A stretch of DNA of 64,000 nucleotides from Mycobacterium sp. E183 (GTDB taxonomy: Bacteria > Actinomycetota > Actinomycetes > Mycobacteriales > Mycobacteriaceae). The stretch is taken from NCBI RefSeq assembly GCF_001667735.1, contig NZ_LZJN01000110.1, positions 1-64,000 of the forward strand, in the 5' to 3' direction. The position numbers and the translations under genes were made by a program. The notes beneath the pieces were generated by a model. That model had not been told where the DNA came from. It saw nothing but the letters and a program-made list of their open reading frames with translations, and made no database searches. Positions 1-8,168 of the stretch are shown in pieces. Position 1 is the first letter of the stretch. Each line of letters starts with the position of its first letter.

Positions 1-235
1 TGCCCCACGCAGACGAGTGGGAGCGCGTCGGGGAGCTGCCGCGTGAGCTGCACCGTCGCGCCGGGGCGGCCGGCCTGCTGGGGGCGAACTTTCCCGAGGC
101 GGTCGGCGGGGGTGGCGGCGACGGCGCCGACGCGGTGATCATCTGTGAGGAGGTGCATCAGGCCGGCCGCCCCGGCGCGACGGTGCAGCTCACGCGGCAG
201 CTCCCCGACGCGCTCCCACTCGTCTGCGTGGGGCA
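1..235. repeat. Fold-back inverted repeat, 77-bp arms
   Basis: Bases 1-77 are the exact reverse complement of 159-235, separated by 81 bases. Both arms encode the same piece of an acyl-CoA dehydrogenase N-terminus (PHADEWERVG onward): the left arm on the plus strand, the right arm on the minus strand. The spacer continues the enzyme only when read on the plus strand (LLGANFPEAVGG, VIICEEVHQAG). A perfect long palindrome inside a coding region at the very start of the window is what a chimeric or fold-back contig end produces. A real inversion is the alternative. The left arm may extend beyond the window. Confidence 0.9.
3..158 (+). pseudogene. Acyl-CoA dehydrogenase fragment, inverted orientation
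   Basis: Plus-strand reading frame that begins before the window. It encodes acyl-CoA dehydrogenase residues PHADEWERVGELP, then GLLGANFPEAVGG and AVIICEEVHQAG, typical of the N-terminal helical domain. From 159 onward the frame runs into the reverse complement of its own beginning and turns to nonsense. It is best read as the displaced continuation of the minus-strand gene starting at 308, not as a separate gene. Either the assembly folded back here or the locus was inverted. Confidence 0.6.
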
Positions 236-308
236 GGATTTCGCGTTCGGTGAAGGAGCGCACCGTCTTTCGCAGCTCTTCGCGCTCCGGCGTCGTCCAC
301 AGATTCAT
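159..308 (-). CDS. fadE13: Acyl-CoA dehydrogenase, N-terminal part only
   Basis: The ATG at 308 starts MNLWTTPEREELRKTV, followed by the usual acyl-CoA dehydrogenase N-terminal helices (FTEREILPHADEWERVG). The family carries out FAD-dependent alpha,beta-dehydrogenation of acyl-CoA thioesters in beta-oxidation or branched-chain acyl catabolism. The start overlaps the stop of the upstream AtuA-like gene as ATGA, so the two are translationally coupled in one operon. The real coding sequence stops being readable at 159, where the inverted repeat begins; beyond it the minus frame stays open but no longer resembles the family. The gene name rests on matching M. tuberculosis order (Rv0975c before Rv0976c). 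Confidence 0.7.
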
Positions 309-2014
309 AACAACCTTTCGGGGATGTCGACGTGGCGGCCGCGCAACCATTCGCCCAATCCCTTGGCCTGCGGGTCGAACCGCGCCTGGTAGGCGACGCC
401 CTGGCCCAGGATGCCGTCGATGACGAAGTTGACCGCGCGCAGGTTGGGCAGCAAGTGGCGGGTGACGACGAACTCCGCGGCCTCGGGCAGCAGCTCCTTG
501 AGCAGCTCGACGGTCAGCGTGTTGGCGAGCCACCGCCATTGCTCGTCGGTGCGAACCCAGACCCCGACGTTGGCCGAGCCGCCCTTGTCGCCGCTGCGGG
601 CGCCGGCGATGCGGCCCAGCGGCACCCGGCGGGTCGGGCCGTCGGGCAACGGCTCCGGCAGGGGTGGGGGCTCGGCGGGCGCGAGCTCCAAAGTCTCGGT
701 GACGCAGTCGATCTCGACCCGGGTGCCGTCGGCGTGCACCGCGACGTGGGGCACCTCCTTGGCGTCGACGTAGCCGGCGGTGAACACGCCGTAGACCTGA
801 CCGTCGCCCGGTGGGGCGGTCACGTGAAAGCCCGGATAGCTGGCGAGAGCCAATTCCACGGCGGCCGAGGAGAACTGGCGCCCGACGTTGGCGGGGTCGG
901 GGTCGCGGACCACGCAGTGCAGCAGCGCGCTGGCGGCTTCCTCGGTGTCGGCGTCGGGGTGGTCGGTGCGGGCCAGCGACCACTGCAGCTCCGCGGGCTT
1001 GACGGTCAGCGCGGCGTCGAGCTGCCGGCGCACCAGGTCCGCCTTGGCCTCGATGTCGAGACCGGTCAGCACGAAGGTCATGGAGTTGCGGAATCCGCCG
1101 ATGCTGTTCAGCGACACCTTGTAGGTGGGCGGCGGCGGTTCGCCGCGCACGCCGTGGATGCGCACCCGGTCGGGGCCGTCGGGGGACAGCTCGACGGTGT
1201 CCATCCGCGCGGTGACGTCGGGGTTGGCGTAGCGGGCGCCGGTGATCTCGTACAGCAATTGCGCGGTGACGGTGTCGACGCTCACCAGCCCGCCGGTGCC
1301 GGCGTGCTTGGTGATCACCGAGGAGCCGTCGGGGTGCACCTCGGCCAGCGGGAAGCCGGCGTGGGTCAGGTCCGCGACCTCCGTGAAGAAGGAGTAGTTG
1401 CCGCCGGTGGCCTGCACGCCGCACTCGATGACGTGGCCGGCGACCACCGCGCCGGCCAGCCGGTCGTAGTCGGTGCGGCCCCAGCCGAAGTGCGCGGCGG
1501 CGGCTCCGACGATCACCGAGGCGTCGGTGACCCGGCCGGTGACGACCACGTCGGCGCCGTCGCCCAGGCAGTCGACGATGCCCCACGCGCCCAGGTAGGC
1601 GTTCGCGGTCAGCGGGCTGCCCAGCCCGAGGTCGGCGGCGCGCGCCAGCAGGTCGTCGCCTTCGACGTGGGCGACCCGCGCGGGAATGCCGAGGCGCTCG
1701 GCCAGGGCGCGTATCGCGGCGGCCAGCCCCGCCGGGTTGAGTCCGCCGGCGTTGGCGACGATGCGCACACCCCGATCGCGGGCCTCCCCGAGACAGTCCT
1801 CGAGCTGGGTCAGAAACGTCTTGGCGTAGCCGCGCTCGGGGTGCTTCATCCGGTCGCGGCCCAGGATCAGCATGGTCAATTCGGCCAGGTAATCGCCGGT
1901 GAGGTAGTCCACGTCGCCGCCGGTGAGCATCTCGCGCATCGCCGACAGCCGGTCGCCGTAGAACCCGGAGCAGTTCGCGATCCGGACCGCGTCACGACCA
2001 GGAGCTGAGGCCAT
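305..2014 (-). CDS. AtuA-like acyclic terpene utilisation family protein (DUF1446)
   Basis: A 569-residue protein beginning MASAPGRDAVRIANCSGFYGD, with the family's glycine-rich N-terminal region (IVANAGGLNP, VTGRVTDASVIVGAAAAHFGW) and a C-terminal part with GARSGDKGGSANVGVW. This two-part layout matches AtuA/DUF1446 proteins, which accompany carboxylase and acyl-CoA dehydrogenase genes for isoprenoid or branched acyl-CoA breakdown; the exact reaction is not established. I chose the start at 2014 because GGAGGAC lies six bases upstream; an in-frame start at 2059 would add 15 unlikely residues. It is coupled by ATGA to the acyl-CoA dehydrogenase downstream. A palindrome at 2058-2073 in its promoter region suggests TetR-type control. 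Confidence 0.85.
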   Translation of the reverse strand: MASAPGRDAVRIANCSGFYGDRLSAMREMLTGGDVDYLTGDYLAELTMLILGRDRMKHPERGYAKTFLTQLEDCLGEARDRGVRIVANAGGLNPAGLAAAIRALAERLGIPARVAHVEGDDLLARAADLGLGSPLTANAYLGAWGIVDCLGDGADVVVTGRVTDASVIVGAAAAHFGWGRTDYDRLAGAVVAGHVIECGVQATGGNYSFFTEVADLTHAGFPLAEVHPDGSSVITKHAGTGGLVSVDTVTAQLLYEITGARYANPDVTARMDTVELSPDGPDRVRIHGVRGEPPPPTYKVSLNSIGGFRNSMTFVLTGLDIEAKADLVRRQLDAALTVKPAELQWSLARTDHPDADTEEAASALLHCVVRDPDPANVGRQFSSAAVELALASYPGFHVTAPPGDGQVYGVFTAGYVDAKEVPHVAVHADGTRVEIDCVTETLELAPAEPPPLPEPLPDGPTRRVPLGRIAGARSGDKGGSANVGVWVRTDEQWRWLANTLTVELLKELLPEAAEFVVTRHLLPNLRAVNFVIDGILGQGVAYQARFDPQAKGLGEWLRGRHVDIPERLL

Positions 2015-2057
2015 GCAGTCCTCCAATCTGCGTTTCACCGGTGAGCGCAAACCAACC

Positions 2058-2073
2058 AACCAACCGGTAGGTT
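2058..2073. promoter_or_regulatory. Candidate TetR-type operator upstream of the AtuA-like gene
   Basis: AACCAACCGGTAGGTT is a 16-base palindrome with a single mismatched pair around a central ACCGGT. It is preceded by further AACC units, giving three AACC repeats in a row. It lies about 44 bases upstream of the chosen AtuA-like start at 2014, where an operator for a catabolic regulator is expected. No regulator gene is adjacent in the window, so the cognate protein is unknown. Confidence 0.45.
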
Positions 2074-2116
2074 AGCGGGTCGCGCCAGTGTCACGTCAAG
2101 GACGCCCCTCGCCTCC

Positions 2117-2182
2117 GACGTCGAGATTGCCGCCACGGTCGTGGACGGCGCCCGGATCACAACCGCCACGGCCATCTCGGCG
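2117..2182. repeat. 66-bp palindromic repeat, copy A
   Basis: A diverged copy of the repeat that brackets the DUF559 gene at 26434 and 27361. It starts GACGTCGAGATTGCCG, the same 16 bases as copy B, then has GGTCGTG at the same offset and ends with a degenerate right arm (CCACGGCCATCTCGGCG). Total length and internal spacing equal those of the other two copies. It lies in the intergenic region upstream of rpmF, with no nuclease gene beside it. Confidence 0.65.
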
Positions 2183-2303
2183 CCAGAGGGCTTCGTTTTG
2201 GTGCCCGGCAGGCCACCGACTATCCTGGGAGCAATCGTCGCACGTTCGGCCGCACCGGCCACGCCGCGCGACAAGCCCCCGACACGAGGAGTTAGGCCCG
2301 ACC

Positions 2304-2477
2304 ATGGCCGTACCCAAGCGCAGGATGTCGCGCGCGAACACCCGTAGCCGTCGCGCGCAGTGGAAGGCCACCAAGACCGAACTCGTCGGTGTGACGGTCG
2401 CCGGCCAGAAGCACAAGGTGCCCCGCCGGCTGCTCAAGGCGGCCCGCCTCGGTCTGATCGACCTGGACCGGCGTTAG
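2304..2477 (+). CDS. rpmF: 50S ribosomal protein L32
   Basis: A 57-residue, very basic protein starting [20 protein letters not shown], the standard L32 N-terminus, and ending LGLIDLDRR. It is a component of the large ribosomal subunit. The ATG at 2304 follows an AGGAG about 12 bases upstream. The actinobacterial form here lacks the four zinc-binding cysteines of the zinc-ribbon L32 version, so it is the cysteine-free paralogue type. Position before mprA matches M. tuberculosis (Rv0979A). Confidence 0.95.
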   Translation: MAVPKRRMSRANTRSRRAQWKATKTELVGVTVAGQKHKVPRRLLKAARLGLIDLDRR

Positions 2478-2504
2478 TTAATCTCGGCAAATACCCGGCG
2501 CGCC

Positions 2505-2521
2505 TCTCAGCCGGCTCTCAG
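2505..2521 (+). promoter_or_regulatory. Candidate MprA box upstream of mprA
   Basis: Two direct TCTCAG repeats (2505-2510 and 2516-2521) start exactly 11 bases apart, about one helical turn, and lie 22 bases before the mprA GTG. The same pair with the same period occurs before pepD. MprA is known to bind loosely conserved tandem repeats in its own promoter and upstream of pepD, so this is probably an autoregulatory site. Confidence 0.7.
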
Positions 2522-2543
2522 GCGTCGGGACGACACTAGGCCC

Positions 2544-3233
2544 GTGCGGATACTGGTCGTCGACGACGATCGCGCAGTGCGTGAGTCGCTGCGCCGATCG
2601 CTTTCCTTCAATGGCTACTCGGTCGAGTTGGCCCATGACGGGCTGGAGGCGCTCGAGATGATCGCGAGCGACCGGCCCGACGCGCTCGTGCTCGACGTGA
2701 TGATGCCGCGGCTGGACGGGCTCGAGGTCTGCCGTCAGCTCCGCAGCACCGGCGACGACCTACCCATCCTGGTGCTCACCGCCCGTGATTCGGTCTCCGA
2801 GCGCGTCGCCGGGCTCGACGCCGGCGCGGATGACTACCTCCCCAAGCCGTTCGCGCTCGAGGAACTGCTGGCCCGCATGCGGGCGCTGCTGCGCCGGACC
2901 AAGCCGGACGACGACGACGCCGAATCGGTGGCCATGCAGTTCTCCGACCTGACGCTGGACCCGGTGACCCGCGAAGTCACCCGCGGGCAGCGCCAAATCA
3001 GCCTTACGCGCACGGAATTCGCCTTGCTGGAAATGTTGATCGCCAATCCGCGCCGCGTACTCACCCGCAGCCGGATCCTGGAAGAGGTGTGGGGCTTCGA
3101 CTTTCCCACTTCCGGCAACGCGCTGGAGGTCTACGTCGGCTATCTGCGCCGCAAGACCGAGGCCGACGGCGAGCCACGGCTGATCCACACGGTGCGCGGC
3201 GTGGGCTATGTCCTTCGGGAGACGCCGCCGTGA
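2544..3233 (+). CDS. mprA: Envelope-stress response regulator MprA
   Basis: A 229-residue OmpR/PhoB-type response regulator. The receiver domain (about 1-115) has the acidic DDD cluster at 7-9, phospho-acceptor Asp51 in LVLDVMMP and the conserved Lys in YLPKPF. The winged-helix DNA-binding domain (about 130-225) has [12 protein letters not shown] and [10 protein letters not shown]. It is almost identical to M. tuberculosis MprA, which responds to surfactant and envelope stress with its kinase MprB and activates sigE, sigB and pepD. Translation starts at GTG 2544. Tandem TCTCAG repeats just upstream suggest autoregulation. mprB follows after 16 bases. Confidence 0.96.
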   Translation: MRILVVDDDRAVRESLRRSLSFNGYSVELAHDGLEALEMIASDRPDALVLDVMMPRLDGLEVCRQLRSTGDDLPILVLTARDSVSERVAGLDAGADDYLPKPFALEELLARMRALLRRTKPDDDDAESVAMQFSDLTLDPVTREVTRGQRQISLTRTEFALLEMLIANPRRVLTRSRILEEVWGFDFPTSGNALEVYVGYLRRKTEADGEPRLIHTVRGVGYVLRETPP

Positions 3234-3249
3234 CCAGTCACATCCCGCG

Positions 3250-4797
3250 ATGATCAGGTACCAACGGCCCCCACGCGTGCCGCTTCGCGCCACCAGTTCG
3301 TTGTCCCTGCGGTGGCGCGTCATGCTGCTGGCGATGTCGATGGTGGCCATGGTCGTCGTGCTGATGGCGTTCGCCGTGTACGCGGTGATTTCGGCTGCGC
3401 TGTATAGCGATATCGACAACCAGTTGCAGAGCCGGGCTCAGCTGCTGATCGCCAGCGGCTCACTGGCCGCCGATCCCGGCAAGGCCATCGAGGGCACCGC
3501 GTATTCGGATGTCAACGCGATGCTGGTGAACCCGGGCCACTCGATCTACACGGCGCAACAGCCGGGTCAGACGCTGCCGGTCGGCGCGCCGGAAAAGGCG
3601 GTGATCCGCGGTGATCTGTTCATGTCCCGGCGCACCGCGTCCGATCAACGAGTCCTGGCCATTCACTTGCCCAATGGCTGCTCGCTGCTGATCTCCAAGA
3701 GCCTCAAGCCGACCGAGGCCGTGATGACCAAGCTGCGCTGGGTGCTGCTGATCGTCGGCGGCATCGGCGTCGCGGTCGCCGCGGTCGCGGGCGGCATGGT
3801 CACGCGGGCGGGGCTGCGCCCGGTGGCCCGCCTGACCGAGGCGACCGAACGGGTGGCGCGCACCGACGACCTGCGGCCGATCCCGGTGTTCGGTAGCGAC
3901 GAATTGGCCAGGCTCACCGAGGCTTTCAACTTGATGCTGCGCGCGCTGGCCGAATCCCGCGAGCGTCAGGCGCGGCTGGTCACCGACGCGGGGCACGAAC
4001 TGCGCACCCCGCTGACGTCGTTGCGCACCAACGTCGAGCTGCTGATGGCCTCCATGGAACCGGGGGCGCCGCGGCTGCCCGAGCAGGAGATGGTCGAGCT
4101 CCGCGCCGACGTGCTGGCGCAGATCGAGGAACTGTCCACGCTGGTGGGTGATCTCGTGGACCTCACCCGCGACGACGCCGGCCAGGTGGTGCACGAACCG
4201 GTCGACATGTCCGAGGTCATCGACCGCAGTCTGGAGCGGGTCAGGCGGCGCCGCAACGACATTCACTTCGACGTCGACGTAACCCCCTGGCAGATGTACG
4301 GCGACGCGGCGGGCCTGTCGCGCGCCGTGCTGAACCTGATGGACAACGCGGCCAAGTGGAGCCCGCCGGGCGGTCACGTGGGCATCACCATGCGGCAACT
4401 CGACCCGTCGCACGCCGAGTTGGTGGTCTCCGATCAAGGCCCGGGCATCCCGCCGCACGAACGGCGGCTGGTGTTCGAGCGGTTCTACCGGTCGACGACC
4501 GCGCGCGCCATGCCCGGTTCGGGGCTCGGGCTGGCGATCGTCAAAAAGGTCGTGCTGAACCACGGTGGATTGCTCCGCGTCGAGGACACCGTGCCGGGCG
4601 GACAGCCGCCGGGGACCTCGTTCTACGTGCTGCTGCCCGGCCGGCCGATGCCGCCCTCGGCCTATCCGACGTCGTCTGCCGCGGCCGCCGGCGAAGAATC
4701 CGTCACCGAACCCGCGGTTCGGATGACCGGCCAGTCGAACTCTCGGGAACCCGCGAACGTTATCTCAGTGGACTCTCAGTCCGCCCGGGCAACGTAG
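3250..4797 (+). CDS. mprB: Envelope-stress sensor histidine kinase MprB
   Basis: A 515-residue membrane kinase. It has a first transmembrane helix at about 30-50, an extracytoplasmic sensor loop with NPGHSIYTAQQPGQ, a second helix (WVLLIVGGIGVAVAAVAGG), then a HAMP linker. The dimerisation domain follows with H249 in the H-box HELRTPLTSL. The ATPase domain has the N-box (LMDNAAKWS), G1 (DQGPGIP) and G2 (GSGLGLAIV). The first possible ATG at 3208 lies inside mprA; 3250, just after the mprA stop, is preferred and gives a length near the M. tuberculosis protein, though GTG 3277 is also possible. It phosphorylates and dephosphorylates MprA. Confidence 0.95.
   Translation: MIRYQRPPRVPLRATSSLSLRWRVMLLAMSMVAMVVVLMAFAVYAVISAALYSDIDNQLQSRAQLLIASGSLAADPGKAIEGTAYSDVNAMLVNPGHSIYTAQQPGQTLPVGAPEKAVIRGDLFMSRRTASDQRVLAIHLPNGCSLLISKSLKPTEAVMTKLRWVLLIVGGIGVAVAAVAGGMVTRAGLRPVARLTEATERVARTDDLRPIPVFGSDELARLTEAFNLMLRALAESRERQARLVTDAGHELRTPLTSLRTNVELLMASMEPGAPRLPEQEMVELRADVLAQIEELSTLVGDLVDLTRDDAGQVVHEPVDMSEVIDRSLERVRRRRNDIHFDVDVTPWQMYGDAAGLSRAVLNLMDNAAKWSPPGGHVGITMRQLDPSHAELVVSDQGPGIPPHERRLVFERFYRSTTARAMPGSGLGLAIVKKVVLNHGGLLRVEDTVPGGQPPGTSFYVLLPGRPMPPSAYPTSSAAAAGEESVTEPAVRMTGQSNSREPANVISVDSQSARAT
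4763..4779 (+). promoter_or_regulatory. Candidate MprA box upstream of pepD
   Basis: TCTCAG occurs at 4763-4768 and again at 4774-4779, an 11-base period identical to the pair before mprA. It lies inside the last codons of mprB, 98 bases before the pepD ATG. This suggests an internal MprA-responsive promoter for pepD in addition to read-through from mprAB. Confidence 0.7.
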
Positions 4798-4876
4798 GTG
4801 TGCAGCCACTACTGTTGAAGAGCCCTGTCGAACCGACGAGCCGAATACTGAGATAGAGGAAGAGCGACCTAGCGCT

Positions 4877-6343
4877 ATGACGAATGACCCGAGGTATTCG
4901 CCACCGCCGCAGCAGCCGGGGTACCACCCTGCGCCGAATCAGCCTGCGCCCACCCCGAGCCACCCGGGGACCTCTGCTTACGGCCAGGGGCACGCCCAAC
5001 CGTACGGCCAGCCGTTCGACTGGCGGCATCAATCCCAGACCAACCAGTTCCGGCAGCCGTACGACCCGTTCAGCGGCACCGGTCCCGGGCGGATCCCCGG
5101 CCGGACCGGGGTAGGCCCGGTCCCCGGGGCCACCGGCACGGGCCCGATTCCCGGCATGCTGCCGCCGATGCCGCCGGGTCCCCAAAAACGTTCCCGCGCA
5201 GGGCTTTTGACTGTCGGTGCGCTGACCATCGCGGTGGTTTCGGCCGGCATCGGCGGGGCCGCGGCGACGGCCGTCGAGCTGGGGACGCATTCGACCACCA
5301 GCAATGGGCACACCGTCATCGGCGCACCCAGCGTCCCGGCGGCCAACATGCCGCCGGGCAGCGTCGAACAGGTCGCCTCCAAGGTGGTGCCCAGTGTCGT
5401 CATGCTGGAGACCGACCTGGGCCGCCAGTCCGAGGAGGGCTCCGGCATCATCCTTTCCGCCGACGGGCTCATCCTGACCAACAATCACGTGGTCGCGGCG
5501 GCCGCGGGGCCGCCGAAAGCGCCCGTGGTTCCCGGTGCGCCCCCCGGTGGTCCGCCCGGCGGTCCCGCCGGGCCGGCTCCGAAGACGACGGTGACCTTCG
5601 CCGACGGCCGCACCGCGCCGTTCACGGTCGTCGGTGCCGACCCCACCAGCGACATCGCGGTGATCCGGGTGCAGGGCATGTCCGGCCTGACCCCGATCTC
5701 CCTGGGCTCCTCGTCGGACCTGCGCGTCGGCCAACCGGTGGTGGCCATCGGGTCGCCGCTGGGTCTGTCGGGCACGGTCACCACCGGCATCGTCAGCGCG
5801 CTGAACCGGCCGGTGTCCACCACCGGTGAGTCGGGCAACCAGAACACCGTGCTGGACGCCATCCAGACCGACGCCGCCATCAACCCGGGTAACTCCGGCG
5901 GCGCGCTGGTCAACATGAATGGCCAGCTGGTCGGCGTGAACTCGGCGATCGCCACCCTGGGTGCGGACTCGCCGGACGCCCAGAGCGGCTCGATCGGCCT
6001 CGGCTTCGCCATTCCGGTCGATCAGGCCAAGCGCATCGCCGACGAGCTGATCAGCAGCGGCAAGGCGTCCCACGCGTCGCTCGGCGTGCAGGTGACCAAC
6101 GACAAGGGTTCCCCGGGCGCCAAGGTCGTCGACGTGGTGCCGGGCGGGGCGGCCTCGACCGCCGGAGTGCCCAAGAACGTGATCGTCACCAAGGTCGACG
6201 ACCGCCCGATCAACAGCGCCGACGCCTTGGTCGCCGCCGTGCGGTCGAAGGCGCCCGGTGACAAGATTTCGCTGACCTTCCAGGATCCCGCTGGTGGTGG
6301 CAGCCGTACCGTGCCGGTGACTCTGGGGAAGGCGGATCAGTAA
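4877..6343 (+). CDS. pepD: HtrA-family serine protease PepD
   Basis: A 488-residue membrane-anchored HtrA/DegP-type protease and chaperone acting outside the membrane. The first 105 residues are a Pro/Gly/Gln-rich cytoplasmic tail, followed by one transmembrane segment (LLTVGALTIAVVSAG). The trypsin-like domain has the catalytic triad H204 (TNNHVV), D259 (SDIAVI) and S340 (GNSGGA), interrupted by a Pro/Gly-rich insert after the histidine. One PDZ domain covers about 395-480. The family degrades or refolds damaged envelope proteins and feeds back on MprAB/SigE signalling. It is the last step of the mprA-mprB-pepD set and its stop overlaps the moaB2 start as TAATG. Confidence 0.95.
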   Translation: MTNDPRYSPPPQQPGYHPAPNQPAPTPSHPGTSAYGQGHAQPYGQPFDWRHQSQTNQFRQPYDPFSGTGPGRIPGRTGVGPVPGATGTGPIPGMLPPMPPGPQKRSRAGLLTVGALTIAVVSAGIGGAAATAVELGTHSTTSNGHTVIGAPSVPAANMPPGSVEQVASKVVPSVVMLETDLGRQSEEGSGIILSADGLILTNNHVVAAAAGPPKAPVVPGAPPGGPPGGPAGPAPKTTVTFADGRTAPFTVVGADPTSDIAVIRVQGMSGLTPISLGSSSDLRVGQPVVAIGSPLGLSGTVTTGIVSALNRPVSTTGESGNQNTVLDAIQTDAAINPGNSGGALVNMNGQLVGVNSAIATLGADSPDAQSGSIGLGFAIPVDQAKRIADELISSGKASHASLGVQVTNDKGSPGAKVVDVVPGGAASTAGVPKNVIVTKVDDRPINSADALVAAVRSKAPGDKISLTFQDPAGGGSRTVPVTLGKADQ

Positions 6344-6900
6344 TGCGAGTCGAAGAACCCTCGGCGGCCGGATTGTCCGAGCTCGGTTATACGGTGGCAC
6401 CCATGGAAACGGGTGCGGAGTTGGTGGTTGGCCGGGCCCTGGTCGTGGTGGTCGACGATCGCACCGCCCACGGGGATGAGGACCACAGCGGGCCGCTGGT
6501 CACCGAGCTGCTCACCGAGGCGGGGTTCGTCGTCGACGGTGTGGTCGCGGTCGCGGCCGACGAGGTCGAGATCCGCAACGCGCTCAACACCGCGGTGATC
6601 GGCGGGGTGGACCTGGTGGTCTCGGTCGGCGGGACGGGCGTCACCCCACGCGACGTCACCCCCGAAGCCACCCGCGAGATCCTGGACCGCGAGATCCTCG
6701 GCATCGCCGAAGCCATTCGCGCCTCGGGGCTCTCCGCGGGGATCACCGACGCCGGATTGTCACGCGGCCTGGCCGGCGTGTCCGGGAGCACGTTGGTGGT
6801 GAACCTCGCCGGTTCCCGCTATGCGGTGCGCGACGGGATGGCGACGCTGAATCCCCTCGCCGCACAGATCATCGGGCAGCTGTCGAGCCTGGAGATCTAG
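6343..6900 (+). CDS. moaB2: MoaB/MogA-type molybdopterin adenylyltransferase family protein
   Basis: A 185-residue MoCF-binding (MoaB/MogA) fold protein with the signature VVSVGGTGVTPRDVTPEAT and a C-terminal VVNLAGS motif. The family binds molybdopterin and, in MogA-type members, adenylates it before metal insertion. Its start codon overlaps the pepD stop (TAATG), so it is translated with the protease, the same odd pairing as in M. tuberculosis (Rv0983-Rv0984). Why a cofactor gene is coupled to a stress protease is not known. It ends eight bases from the convergent mscL. Confidence 0.9.
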   Translation: MRVEEPSAAGLSELGYTVAPMETGAELVVGRALVVVVDDRTAHGDEDHSGPLVTELLTEAGFVVDGVVAVAADEVEIRNALNTAVIGGVDLVVSVGGTGVTPRDVTPEATREILDREILGIAEAIRASGLSAGITDAGLSRGLAGVSGSTLVVNLAGSRYAVRDGMATLNPLAAQIIGQLSSLEI

Positions 6901-6908
6901 CCGGGGCC

Positions 6909-7370
6909 CTACGCCTCGGCGTCGGCGCGCGGTCCGTGCTCCGGCGGGGGCGTCGTGGTGGTGGCAGCGCCGCCGTGCCGACCGGACGAGTCGCCGTTGG
7001 TCTGCGCCAGGAGGTCGCGGATCTCCGTCAGCAGAACGATCTGGGCGTCGTCGGCCTGCTCGACCTCCCCGCGCCTGCGCAGGGTCGTGTACGGCAACAC
7101 GACCAGGAAATAGACGACGGCCGCGATGATGACGAAGTTGATGGCGGCCGACAGCACGTTGTTGAGGTCGATGGTCTGGCCGCCGCCGATGCCGATCCGC
7201 AGGATGCCGAGATTCGACTTCTCGTTGACACCGACGCGGTTGATCAGCGGCTTGATGATGCTGTCGGTGAATTGGGTGACCAGCGCGGTGAAGGCGGTAC
7301 CGATGACCACCGCGGTGGCCAGGTCGATGATGTTGCCCCGCGAGAGAAACTCCTTGAACCCTTTGAACAT
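6909..7370 (-). CDS. mscL: Large-conductance mechanosensitive channel MscL
   Basis: A 153-residue channel subunit starting [24 protein letters not shown], with TM1 at about 15-40 and TM2 at about 70-90 ([18 protein letters not shown]), followed by the cytoplasmic helix containing EIRDLLAQ. MscL forms a pentameric pore that opens on membrane tension and releases solutes on osmotic downshock. The last 30 residues are a Ser/Gly/Thr/Pro-rich tail. It is transcribed toward moaB2. Confidence 0.96.
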   Translation of the reverse strand: MFKGFKEFLSRGNIIDLATAVVIGTAFTALVTQFTDSIIKPLINRVGVNEKSNLGILRIGIGGGQTIDLNNVLSAAINFVIIAAVVYFLVVLPYTTLRRRGEVEQADDAQIVLLTEIRDLLAQTNGDSSGRHGGAATTTTPPPEHGPRADAEA

Positions 7371-7436
7371 TCAGATGTCCTTCCTGGGATTGGACAGAGT
7401 TTGCTGTCAGCTGCGGGGCCAACGACGGCGAGGCAC

Positions 7437-8102
7437 TCAGTGCAGGGTGAGGGTCACCGCCTGACCCAGCGCCGAGCCCGCCACCGTGTTCGCCACGCGA
7501 GCCGGCAGCGCAACCAACACTACGCGGTCACCGTCCGCGGCCTGGACCTTCGGCTTGGCCGACACGAGCACCACGACGGCGTCGGTGGCCACCACCTTGG
7601 GGGTGGCCTGGGCCGGCTCCGGCCCCGCGGTCGCCGGTGCGGCCAGCACGTCGACGACGTCGCCGACGCGGACAAGGTCGATCAGGGCGCTGTCGGCCAG
7701 GCGCAGCGGCACGATGCGGGCACCGGGTCCCGCGGTCGACTCGGCGAGCCGGCTGCCGAGCAACCGGACATCGGTGAGCACCTCGCCGCGCCGCGTCGGA
7801 CCGGCGAGCGTCGACCCGGCCACCGCGCTCACGTCGGCCAGTGAGCCATCGGGAACGGTTGCGGCCAAACGCTTTTCGAGGTGGACATCCGCGGGCGTCA
7901 ACGCGGCGCCGGGCCGCAGGTCGTGGTCGGCGACCACCACCTCGGCGTAGTCACCCGCCGGGTTGGAGCGCAGCGCCGCCACGCCGGCCAACACGACAAG
8001 CCCGCCCGCCGCGATCCGCCGCGCCAGCACCGTACGTGTCCAATCGGGACGCAGCAGCAAAAGGCGGTTGAACGGGCTTGGGTTCAGTGACGACTCGCCC
8101 AC
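7437..8102 (-). CDS. SAF-domain membrane-anchored protein
   Basis: A 221-residue protein with a short cytoplasmic N-terminus, one transmembrane helix at about 28-45 (IAAGGLVVLAGVAAL) and an extracytoplasmic SAF domain (about 50-115; VVVADHDLRPGAALTPADV). The SAF fold occurs in pilus assembly proteins of the CpaB type and antifreeze-like proteins; its role here is unknown. The start is GTG 8102. It lies 66 bases after ruc in the same direction, so the CIRCE element upstream of ruc probably governs both. It corresponds by position to Rv0990c of M. tuberculosis. Confidence 0.75.
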   Translation of the reverse strand: MGESSLNPSPFNRLLLLRPDWTRTVLARRIAAGGLVVLAGVAALRSNPAGDYAEVVVADHDLRPGAALTPADVHLEKRLAATVPDGSLADVSAVAGSTLAGPTRRGEVLTDVRLLGSRLAESTAGPGARIVPLRLADSALIDLVRVGDVVDVLAAPATAGPEPAQATPKVVATDAVVVLVSAKPKVQAADGDRVVLVALPARVANTVAGSALGQAVTLTLH

Positions 8103-8168
8103 GCCGCAACGGTAGGCGCATGGGGGTCAGCGCCGAACGTCGTCGGCGCAACGGTTGTGGATAACCCG

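Noticed and set aside
332-2008. 558-codon plus-strand open frame opposite the AtuA-like gene
   Set aside because: Its composition (Gly/Val/His/Gln-rich, no family motifs) is that of an antisense shadow in GC-rich DNA. The minus-strand protein has clear family motifs and a ribosome-binding site.
2035-2274. 79-codon minus-strand frame between the AtuA-like gene and rpmF
   Set aside because: It overlaps palindromic repeat copy A and the operator, has no ribosome-binding site and no similarity.
4760-6400. 546-codon minus-strand open frame over pepD
   Set aside because: Arg/Gly/His-rich translation with no motifs. PepD on the other strand has a full catalytic triad and PDZ domain.
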